Positions 1 through 5,527 of a stretch of DNA of 10,044 nucleotides are shown here, piece after piece. The notes under the pieces are model-generated. The model saw only the letters and a list, made by a program, of their open reading frames with translations. It had not been told where the DNA came from and ran no database searches. A program made the position numbers and the translations under genes. Numbering within the stretch: position 1 is the first letter of the stretch; every line of letters starts with the position of its first letter. The stretch is taken from NCBI GenBank assembly GCA_016928995.1, contig JAFGJS010000150.1, positions 1 to 10,044 of the forward strand, given 5' to 3'. Origin of the DNA: Candidatus Sumerlaeota bacterium (GTDB lineage Bacteria > Sumerlaeota > Sumerlaeia > JAFGJS01).

Positions 1-287
1 AAAACGTTAAAAAACTGCGATTCCGGAGGCAAGAAAAACCACCTTAAAAAATCGATTTTTTGTCTAGACAGAGGGGACAAGCTCAGTCATCATATTGAAA
101 TATGGTGAGTTAAACGCTGTTGGGTGTATACATTTTATTGCTTTTAACAACGTAGATGATTGATTTTTTTGAGGCGAATAGGTTTCTTAAGGTTTGTTGA
201 ATTGTCTTTGAGGGATTTTCATTCCGGGATAGAGTGGGTTCAGGTTCAATGCGGGAGAGAGGGACGGGGTAGAGAGTTTTATTCACC

Positions 288-311
288 ACGAAGACTCGAA
301 GGCACGAAGGC
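288..311. repeat. Three-copy ACGAAGRC octamer repeat
   Basis: Three tandem octamers are visible: ACGAAGAC (288-295), TCGAAGGC (296-303) and ACGAAGGC (304-311), preceded by TTCACC. From memory, TTCACCACGAAGACACGAAGG-type stretches recur between genes in many unrelated environmental bacterial genomes. I cannot confirm copy number from one window. The function is unknown. Confidence 0.5.
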
Positions 312-370
312 GCCGTTTGAAGCATTGTCGCTGCTTCAGGCGGCGCTCTTGTTTTAGCGAGGCTTTGTGT

Positions 371-445
371 GGTAGGGGCGATTGTCCTCAATCGCCCGTC
401 TGTGGGATTAATATTTCCGGGCGATTTGGGATAATCGCCCCTACC
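371..445. repeat. Double-hairpin GGGCGATT repeat
   Basis: The ends are a perfect 13-bp inverted repeat: GGTAGGGGCGATT at 371-383 and AATCGCCCCTACC at 433-445. Each half also folds on its own. The left half pairs GGGCGATTG (376-384) with CAATCGCCC (389-397) over a 4-nt loop. The right half pairs GGGCGATT (419-426) with AATCGCCC (433-440) over a 6-nt loop. The element is therefore four GGGCGATT units in alternating orientation, the architecture of paired REP/BIME-type extragenic palindromes. Similar GTAGGGGCGATT elements are, from memory, dispersed in several uncultivated phyla. It could be a substrate of a REP-associated (RAYT-like) transposase elsewhere in the genome; that is inference. Confidence 0.7.
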
Positions 446-501
446 GTCTGCTTTTCTCTCCGCGGTGATGCGAACATTCTATCTTTTCCAGGAGGCAGGT
501 T

Positions 502-957
502 ATGCCATTAGTGCAGTTTCAACAGCCGGCCGGTTCGTTTTCGGGTCGATTGGGGAGCGGGACGGATTCGCTGGTTTATTACATGCTCGACGGGCGCGGC
601 GTGGCGCGGCAGTTCACGCTGCCGACGCAGCCGAACTCGACCGATCAGTAACTCGTGCGGGGAATCTTCACGTCGCTCTCACAGGCGTATCAGACGTTGA
701 CGCAAACACAAGTCGCGGCGTGGCGGGATTCGCCAAAAACTGGACGCGGCGCGACCGGTTGGGGCGGGAGTTCACGCTGGGGCCGTTGCAGGCGTTTCAG
801 CGGGTGAATTCGCATCGTGCGCTGGCCGGCGTGGCGGCCATGCCGCCGCCTTACATGGTTGTGCAATTTCCCCGGATTGAGGATAAAGTTTCGCTGATTC
901 AAGGCGCAGACATGGCCCGCGCAGTCCAAGGAAACACTCACTGCGAATATCAATTAG
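502..957 (+). pseudogene. Decayed gene with nonsense and frameshift lesions
   Basis: The ATG at 502 has an ideal ribosome site (AGGAGG 490-495, 6-nt spacer) and starts with MPLVQFQQPAGSFSGR. It runs to a TAA at 649-651 (49 codons). The same frame continues directly after this stop with LVRGIFTSLSQAYQTLTQ and AAWRD up to about 729. The protein pattern then resumes one frame back with FAKNWTRRDRLGREFTLGP and QAFQRVNSHRALAGVAAMPPP. Joined, these read as one coherent protein of about 130-150 residues. One C-to-T change (CAA to TAA) and loss of one T near 729-730 (GATTTC to GATTC) explain both lesions. The pattern, with a conserved tryptophan after a helical QTLTQ stretch and then DRLG...QAFQRVN, reminds me of short phage-like or structural hypothetical proteins; that is recollection, not a match. 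The C-terminal boundary is unclear. The frameshift lies in a short T run, so a sequencing or assembly error is possible for that lesion. Confidence 0.6.
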
Positions 958-978
958 TAGCGGTGTTTTTACAGCCTG

Positions 979-2325
979 TTAGACTTGCGGTTTGGCGCAG
1001 CCGTATCGGCCGTCGTATTTTTCCATGCCGGCTTTCAGCGCGTCGTCCACTTGCATCAAGGGCAGCCAGACCGGGCTGTCCACGTTGAGGTCGTCCGCTT
1101 GCAAGGGCAGCCCCAGGATGCCGCGCAGGCCGTTGAGTTTGGTCTTTTGCGCCTGCACGTCGGCGGCCGCGGCGTTGCGGTCGATGATCACGCGCCCGGC
1201 ATACAACGTCGCCCATTCCGGCGAAACTGGAACCTTGATTTCCGGCGCGACGTTGTCGCAACTCTCGTCGCCCAGATATTCCGCTTCATCTTCCAGCGAA
1301 TCCAGTTCGATCTTCGCATCGCCGGCGGTCTCCCAATAGTCGGCCTGCACATTGCCCATGATGATGTTGTTCGTCAGCGTCAGCGGCCACTTGCCCTCTT
1401 TCTGGATGCCGTTGCGGTCGGCGAAGGCGAAGACGTTATTCGAGACAGTAGCGACGACGGAGCCGTCGCATTTGAAGGAGTTGCCGGAAAAACTCTGCGC
1501 GAACGCGTCGTACTTCTCGGTGAACAGCACCGTGTTGTTCGTGATGGTGAATTTCGGCGCGGATGCTTCCTCGCTGCCCTGCCATAGCGAGCCGGCGTAA
1601 AGGCCCGTGCCGGTGTTGTTGATCACGAGATTGTTGTCAATCGTGACGATCGAATTCGCGTAGCCGTTCACGTTCAGCGCGCCTTGCGTCGGGGCGGAGT
1701 TCATGATCACGCAATTGCGCACTTCGATCTCCCAACGGCCTTCCAGATTTTTCGTTTTGCTGGCGGAGATTTTCAGCGCGCCGCTGTCCGGCGTCGGATT
1801 TTCGCCTGTCGTGGGATTGGCCTTGCGCACAAGCAGCGACTTGGCCTCGTCGCCGTACCGGTTTTGCGGACCTTGATCGATGATCAGCCCATCAATCACG
1901 ATTTTCGGCATTTCCGTGCCGCCGCTTTCGTGGTATTGGTATTTGTTGAGATTGATGAACAAACGCGGGGCCGGAGTGTAGTTCTTGCTGTCATTCACTC
2001 CGGTCAGGATGGTCTTGCATTCGCCCCAGGGATCGCGCTTGGAGAAATCATCGCTATAGCCGCCGATGATCGACACAGGGACGAGAATCTCATCCGCGCC
2101 GTTCTTTCCTTTGCCCAGGTATTCACCGGTCGCGATATGCACCGTGTCGCCTGGCGCAAGTTTGCTGGCAATGTTCCCCAAGTCCCTGGCCGGTTCTTCC
2201 TTGGTTGCGGCCTTTCCTTTTCCTCGTTCGGCGGAAACGTAGTAATCCGTGGCGAAAGCATGACTGCTCGTGAAACAAAGTGATGCGGTGAATAAAGCGA
2301 GAAACCAGCGCGTGCAGATCGGCAT
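979..2325 (-). CDS. Exported right-handed parallel beta-helix protein
   Basis: This is a 448-residue protein. It opens with a Sec signal peptide: Arg6, a hydrophobic core at about 7-19, and probable cleavage after Ala25 (SHAFA|TD). The mature start (TDYYVSAERGKG) and the segment APGDTVHIATGEY (57-69) match the opening of DUF1565/pectate-lyase-like beta-helix proteins. Short rungs with Asn ladders follow: IVIDGLIID (142-150), IEVRNCVIMN (200-209), VTIDNNLVINN (227-237), FTITNNTVLF (259-268), VSNNVFAF (294-301) and LTLTNNIIMGN (315-325). The C-terminal 120 residues depart from the helix pattern. No catalytic motif of a known polysaccharide lyase is evident, so binding or degradation of extracellular glycans is inferred from the fold only. 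The ATG is supported by GGAGG with a 6-nt spacer. A TTGACA lies at 2378-2383 on the - strand, but I see no good -10 box at a proper distance. The gene appears monocistronic. Confidence 0.85.
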   Translation of the reverse strand: MPICTRWFLALFTASLCFTSSHAFATDYYVSAERGKGKAATKEEPARDLGNIASKLAPGDTVHIATGEYLGKGKNGADEILVPVSIIGGYSDDFSKRDPWGECKTILTGVNDSKNYTPAPRLFINLNKYQYHESGGTEMPKIVIDGLIIDQGPQNRYGDEAKSLLVRKANPTTGENPTPDSGALKISASKTKNLEGRWEIEVRNCVIMNSAPTQGALNVNGYANSIVTIDNNLVINNTGTGLYAGSLWQGSEEASAPKFTITNNTVLFTEKYDAFAQSFSGNSFKCDGSVVATVSNNVFAFADRNGIQKEGKWPLTLTNNIIMGNVQADYWETAGDAKIELDSLEDEAEYLGDESCDNVAPEIKVPVSPEWATLYAGRVIIDRNAAAADVQAQKTKLNGLRGILGLPLQADDLNVDSPVWLPLMQVDDALKAGMEKYDGRYGCAKPQV

Positions 2326-2491
2326 AAGACACCTCCCGGGTGGTTGTCCGGCAATGTTCCACTTTTCTACGCCGGCATGTCAAGCCGTCATATCGCAATT
2401 CGCAGGCCGGAACTATGCTTGCGAACAATTCATTCGCATGCTGTTTTCGAGAATCCGGTTTAATAAACTGATCTTAAACGGATCGCGCAAA

Positions 2492-2662
2492 TATGGAGTG
2501 CGGCGACGCGTCGCCGCTTTTTTTACACGGTATATTGCGACATATTGACCGGTGTTTTCCGCGCATCGTGAATGAATACGCGCATTCTGTGCTGTTTAAT
2601 CGTATAATCGTGGCGTGAGCGTCACGCCACTCCAAAGCGGCGTCATGCCGCCGCACTCCATA
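2492..2662. mobile_element. MITE-like element with terminal inverted repeats
   Basis: A perfect 14-bp inverted repeat, TATGGAGTGCGGCG (2492-2505) and its complement (2649-2662), bounds 171 bp with no reading frame of note. The outermost bases are TA at both ends, as expected for a TA target duplication. Just inside the left end is a perfect 18-bp palindrome GCGGCGACGCGTCGCCGC (2500-2517) followed by seven T, which would also act as a + strand intrinsic terminator. The right end holds GCGGCG/CGCCGC (2637-2642 with 2649-2654) and a 9-bp hairpin GTGGCGTGA/TCACGCCAC (2610-2618 with 2622-2630). Read on the - strand, the TGGAGTG heptamer occurs twice at the right end. TA-flanked short elements of this kind are usually moved by IS630/Tc1-type transposases; here that assignment is inference. 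The element lies between the beta-helix gene and the receiver gene, which point away from each other's promoters. Confidence 0.6.
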
Positions 2663-2692
2663 GAACCGCTCGCGCGTAACATTTAGTTAATG

Positions 2693-2726
2693 AAAAACGA
2701 AGACGCGCGAGAAGGCGCGTCTTCGT
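2693..2726 (-). terminator. Intrinsic terminator of the kinase-receiver operon
   Basis: A 12-bp perfect stem (2697-2708 with 2715-2726; core CGAAGACGCGC / GCGCGTCTTCG) encloses a 6-nt loop. On the - strand the stem runs directly into TTTTT (2697-2693). It lies about 40 nt after the stop codon of the receiver gene, the expected place for ending that operon. Confidence 0.85.
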
Positions 2727-2763
2727 GATTGTTTACTGGTTGCCTGGTTCGAGACCGGGCGGA

Positions 2764-3141
2764 TTATTCTGGATTGGCTCCGAGAATTTTGTCGATCACG
2801 GCTTCGAGTTTGACCGGATCGAAGGGTTTGACGATGTAGTCCGCAGCCCCGGCGTCGAGTCCCTTTTTGATCGAGTCGGCGTGGGACGCGGCGGAAAGCA
2901 TGACGATGGGGATGTCCTTGGTGGCTGGATCGGCTTTCAGCTTTTCGCAAACCTCGTAACCGTTGATCACGGGCATCATCACGTCGAGAAAGATCAGGTC
3001 GGGTTTTTCCTGCCGCGCCATGTCGATGGCGTCGAGCCCGTCAAACGCGAGCACGACTTCGTGGCCTTTGCCTTCGAGGAAGATGCGCACGACGACCTTG
3101 ATGTCTTCTTCGTCATCCGCCAGTAGTATTTTGTGCGGCAT
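2764..3141 (-). CDS. Stand-alone CheY-like response regulator receiver
   Basis: At 125 residues this is a single receiver domain without an output domain. The acidic pair is Asp9-Asp10 (LLADDEED). The phospho-acceptor is Asp53 (LIFLDVMMP), the switch Ser is Ser83 (VMLSAAS), and the conserved Lys is Lys105 (YIVKPFD). The signature is complete, so it should accept phosphate from a histidine kinase, most likely the one encoded just upstream. Its ribosome site AAGGAG (3150-3155) overlaps the last two bases of the kinase stop codon TAA, with an 8-nt spacer to the ATG. This implies tight translational coupling. A diffusible receiver of this kind acts by protein contact or by passing phosphate in a relay; the downstream partner is not in this window. 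A strong terminator follows. Confidence 0.95.
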   Translation of the reverse strand: MPHKILLADDEEDIKVVVRIFLEGKGHEVVLAFDGLDAIDMARQEKPDLIFLDVMMPVINGYEVCEKLKADPATKDIPIVMLSAASHADSIKKGLDAGAADYIVKPFDPVKLEAVIDKILGANPE

Positions 3142-3153
3142 GCTTCTTTCTCC

Positions 3154-4767
3154 TTATTCTGTGGTGTCCGGTCCCATGGCGATGGGGAGCACAATGCGGA
3201 AAACGGTTCCGGTTTCATCGGAGCGCGCCAGTTCAAGCTCACCGCCGTGGCAGTCCATCAGCGCCTTGCTGATGAACAGCCCCAGTCCGCTGCCTCCGAA
3301 CTCCCGAGTCATGGTATGTTCGGCTTGTTGAAATTTTTCAAATATCTTCGGCTGGCTTTCTTTCGGGATGCCGGAGCCGGTGTCTTCAACGCTGATCACG
3401 CAATCGTTCCGGTCCCGGTCGACGCGCAACCAGACCTTGCCATTCATTTTGGTGAATTTCAGGGCGTTGTCCAGTATGTTTTCAACCACCTTGCTGAATT
3501 TATCCGGATCGATGTTAGCAACAAGATCCGGGGCTTCGTTGATATACTCAAGTTGGATCTTCTTATTTTGGGCGATTCGTTCGAATTTTGGCAGGATCGC
3601 GCGCAGGAATTCGTCCATGTTGTGCTTGCGTGCAATCAACATCATCGTGTCGTTTTCGATGTAGGTGGCGTCGAGCAGGTTGTTGACTTCTTTGATCAAT
3701 CGCTCGGTGTTCTGCATGATCAGCCGCACCATGCTGTGTTGCGCGTCGTTCAGCCCTTCGCTGAGCGAGGTGTCGAGCATGTAGCCCGCGCCTTTGATCG
3801 ACGTCAATGGCGTGCGGAGTTCATGCGAGATCATGGCGATGAAGTTGTTCTTGGCCTCGTCCATTTCGCGTAGTTTTTTCACTTCACGATGCAGGCTGCG
3901 GTCTTCGATGATGAAGACGACGGAATTCACTTCGCCGTTGTCCCGGTAGACGATGGATGCGGTCACGCCCAGGGGGATGTCCCGGCCGTTGGCGGGGCTG
4001 GTGAACTCGAAGCGCCGGCTCTGCGGCGCGCGCGAACGGACCGTGGCGTGCAGCAGACTGAGGAATTGATCGGCGTCCCGGGGATGGAGAATCTCGCTCA
4101 GCATCTTGCCGTGCAGCGATTCGGGCGCGCTGCCGATCAGTTGCGAGCCATAATAGTTGATGAAGCGCAGCCGTCCGTCCGGTTCGACGGTCATCAGGCC
4201 GCTGTAGATGCTGTCGGACATGCTGCGCAGGTTGCGTTTCACCATCTCGGATTGGAGCAGCATCTGCGCGTTGCCCAGGGCCATGGCGATGAAACTGGAA
4301 AGCGTGACTATCGTGCGCAGATCGTCTTTGTCAAAGGGCGCGCCGTCTTTTTTGTCGTTGACATTGATGACGCCGATGACGCGCGATTTGAGCTTGAGCG
4401 GCACGCACATGAAAGAATTTGAGCGGTATTTCGCGACACGGGAGTCTTCGTGATTCTTCAGTATTTTAGTGTCGCGCACCAGCAAAGGCTTGCCGTCCGC
4501 GGCGGCTTTGCCGGAATAGCCTTCTCCCAGGGGGACGGAGATTTTCGGCCATTGTCTGCGCGGGATGCCCGCGGCGGCGATCATGCCCAGCGTTTTGCTT
4601 TCCTCGTTGAGCATCATGATCGAGCAGCGCGAGACGCCCAGCATGGACTGGACCAGATGCACGGTGCCGCTAAGGACTTGATCGATGTCGGAGTCGTCCA
4701 CCACCGCGTCGCTGATTTTGCCAAGAAGCTGCAACATCCGCGCATGGGTGGAACTGTCTTGGGGCAT
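3154..4767 (-). CDS. Soluble GAF-PAS sensor histidine kinase
   Basis: The chosen start gives 537 residues. Order of domains: GAF (about 10-170, with LGEGYSGKAAADGKP and SNSFMCVPLK), PAS (about 180-290), HisKA with phospho-accepting His315 (MISHELRTPL), and HATPase_c with the N box around Asn430/Asn434, G1 DTGSGIP (462-468), F box FEKF (476-479) and G2 GGSGLGL (491-497). All catalytic motifs are intact. I see no membrane segment or signal peptide, so it should sense an intracellular signal through GAF and/or PAS; the ligand cannot be told from sequence. The ATG at 4767 is preferred because AAGAGGA (4773-4779) precedes it by 5 nt and the family homology starts there. The frame stays open for 212 more codons upstream, but that extension runs antisense through the Fur-family gene and has no recognisable domain. 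A GTG 16 codons upstream is a weaker alternative. It is co-transcribed with the receiver. Confidence 0.93.
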   Translation of the reverse strand: MPQDSSTHARMLQLLGKISDAVVDDSDIDQVLSGTVHLVQSMLGVSRCSIMMLNEESKTLGMIAAAGIPRRQWPKISVPLGEGYSGKAAADGKPLLVRDTKILKNHEDSRVAKYRSNSFMCVPLKLKSRVIGVINVNDKKDGAPFDKDDLRTIVTLSSFIAMALGNAQMLLQSEMVKRNLRSMSDSIYSGLMTVEPDGRLRFINYYGSQLIGSAPESLHGKMLSEILHPRDADQFLSLLHATVRSRAPQSRRFEFTSPANGRDIPLGVTASIVYRDNGEVNSVVFIIEDRSLHREVKKLREMDEAKNNFIAMISHELRTPLTSIKGAGYMLDTSLSEGLNDAQHSMVRLIMQNTERLIKEVNNLLDATYIENDTMMLIARKHNMDEFLRAILPKFERIAQNKKIQLEYINEAPDLVANIDPDKFSKVVENILDNALKFTKMNGKVWLRVDRDRNDCVISVEDTGSGIPKESQPKIFEKFQQAEHTMTREFGGSGLGLFISKALMDCHGGELELARSDETGTVFRIVLPIAMGPDTTE

Positions 4768-4865
4768 GCGATTCCTCTTGGCTTTTTCTTCTTTAGCGGC
4801 GCTCACAAGGCTTCCTCTGCAAACAAGGCCTGTTAAAATTAGTACTGCTGCCGCCCTATCAGCGC

Positions 4866-4893
4866 AAGCAGAATCGAGATCATCGTTCTGCTT
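4866..4893. promoter_or_regulatory. 8-bp inverted repeat in divergent intergenic region
   Basis: AAGCAGAA (4866-4873) and TTCTGCTT (4886-4893) are perfect complements 12 nt apart, with an inner CGA/TCG pair (4875-4877 with 4883-4885) that extends the dyad with one bulged base. It lies between the divergent starts of the kinase and the Fur-family gene. It could be an operator or a hairpin in the kinase leader. It does not resemble the classical GATAATGATAATCATTATC Fur box. Confidence 0.35.
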
Positions 4894-4938
4894 ATCGGCG
4901 CAATACGCAACCAATCTGAGGCGTATAAAAATATTTCG

Positions 4939-4964
4939 AGGCGGCGTTTCATCTTTCGCCGCCT
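4939..4964. promoter_or_regulatory. 8-bp inverted repeat touching the -35 box
   Basis: AGGCGGCG (4939-4946) and CGCCGCCT (4957-4964) are perfect complements around a 10-nt loop. The last base of the right arm is the first base of the TTGACA -35 box at 4964-4969. A protein bound here would compete with RNA polymerase at the promoter for the Fur-family gene, so autoregulation is a reasonable inference. On the - strand the hairpin is followed by an A/T-rich CGAAATATTTTT, so a leaky terminator of antisense transcripts is the alternative. Confidence 0.35.
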
Positions 4965-4992
4965 TGACAGGCTGATCCGGAAGGATTATATC
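4964..4992 (+). promoter_or_regulatory. Sigma-70-like promoter for the Fur-family gene
   Basis: A perfect TTGACA (4964-4969) is followed after 17 bp by TATATC (4987-4992). A start of transcription near 4998-5000 would leave a leader of about 30 nt before the ATG at 5029. If this promoter is right, the TTG at 4993 lies outside the transcript and cannot be the start codon. Confidence 0.5.
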
Positions 4993-5028
4993 TTGAATCG
5001 CATTGCAAGTGATGAAACGGAGCGGCTG

Positions 5029-5421
5029 ATGTCCAAGAACACCAGGCAACGCGAGGCGATCCGCGAAGTTTTCGAGCGTACCACGCGTCCGCTGGGGCCG
5101 AAGGATGTGTTGGCGGCGGCGCAAAGGGCGCTTCCCGGATTGGGCATCGCCACAGTCTACCGCAATCTGAAACTCCTCGAAGAAGAGGGGAGCCTCAAGG
5201 CGGTCCACCTGCCTGGGGATGTGCAGCTTTATGAACGCGCGGACCAAATGCATCACCATTTCTTTCATTGCCGCCGGTGCAACCGCTATTTCGACATCCA
5301 GGCCTGCCCCGGCGATTTTGACCGGCTTGTTCCTCAGGGATACAAACTGGAGGCGCACGAACTGATGCTCTCCGGGCTTTGCGATACGTGCGCATCGTCT
5401 CAATCCGCAAAGAAAGATTGA
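5029..5421 (+). CDS. Fur-family metal- or peroxide-responsive regulator
   Basis: The chosen start gives 130 residues. It begins MSKNTRQREAIREVF, the usual opening of Fur proteins, continues with the winged-helix DNA-recognition segment GIATVYRNLKLLEEEG (39-54), then HHHFFHCRRC (75-84) and LCDTC (117-121). The two CxxC pairs (Cys81/Cys84 and Cys118/Cys121) form the structural zinc site, and the His-rich stretch contributes to the regulatory metal site. Whether it answers to iron, zinc, manganese or peroxide cannot be decided from these residues, so no symbol is given. The ATG at 5029 has GGAG (5019-5022) with a 6-nt spacer. A TTG at 4993 behind GGAAGG would add 12 residues, but it conflicts with the promoter placement and with the family's usual start. 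The gene is divergent from the sensor kinase, and a 106-bp gap without an obvious terminator separates it from the radical SAM gene. Confidence 0.92.
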   Translation: MSKNTRQREAIREVFERTTRPLGPKDVLAAAQRALPGLGIATVYRNLKLLEEEGSLKAVHLPGDVQLYERADQMHHHFFHCRRCNRYFDIQACPGDFDRLVPQGYKLEAHELMLSGLCDTCASSQSAKKD

Positions 5422-5527
5422 CGTTCAATCCTGTTTTGCTGCAATCCATTCCATACAACGCGGTTTACGCAGCGCCGAAATATCATCAGCATTCACGCTT
5501 ATCCCAAACCAGGGCAGGACGAACTGA

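Larger units (their letters stand above)
1..501. other. Non-coding stretch with repeats
   Basis: I see no convincing gene here. Frame 1 is open from the window edge to a TGA at 106-108 (35 codons), so the tail of an upstream gene cannot be excluded, but its composition is lysine-rich and unremarkable. Positions 46-61 are a perfect 16-bp A/T palindrome (AAAAAATCGATTTTTT), sharing one base with a perfect 10-bp palindrome TGTCTAGACA at 61-70. CATATT and AATATG form a small hairpin at 91-104. Positions 310-346 can fold (GCGCCG 310-315 with CGGCGC 341-346, GAAGC 319-323 with GCTTC 333-337) and are followed by TCTTGTTTT, which looks like a weak + strand terminator without an evident gene before it. 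Two repeats in this stretch are listed separately. Confidence 0.6.

Noticed and set aside
1-108. Open frame from the window edge to TGA at 106-108
   Set aside because: Only 35 lysine-rich codons across two palindromes; without the sequence to the left it cannot be called a gene end.
2349-2363. A 15-nt exact match (CCGGCAATGTTCCAC) with the stretch near 6684-6698 inside the radical SAM gene
   Set aside because: One 15-nt match between about ten thousand positions is not rare enough to imply a repeat, and one copy is within coding sequence.
2740-2762. A tRNA T-arm-like sequence (CCTGG-TTCGAGA-CCGGG)
   Set aside because: No matching acceptor, D or anticodon arm lies in the preceding 60 nt; that space is taken by the operon terminator.
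4768-5403. A 212-codon upstream extension of the histidine kinase frame on the - strand
   Set aside because: It runs antisense through the Fur-family gene, shows no recognisable domain, and a well-placed ribosome site supports the ATG at 4767.
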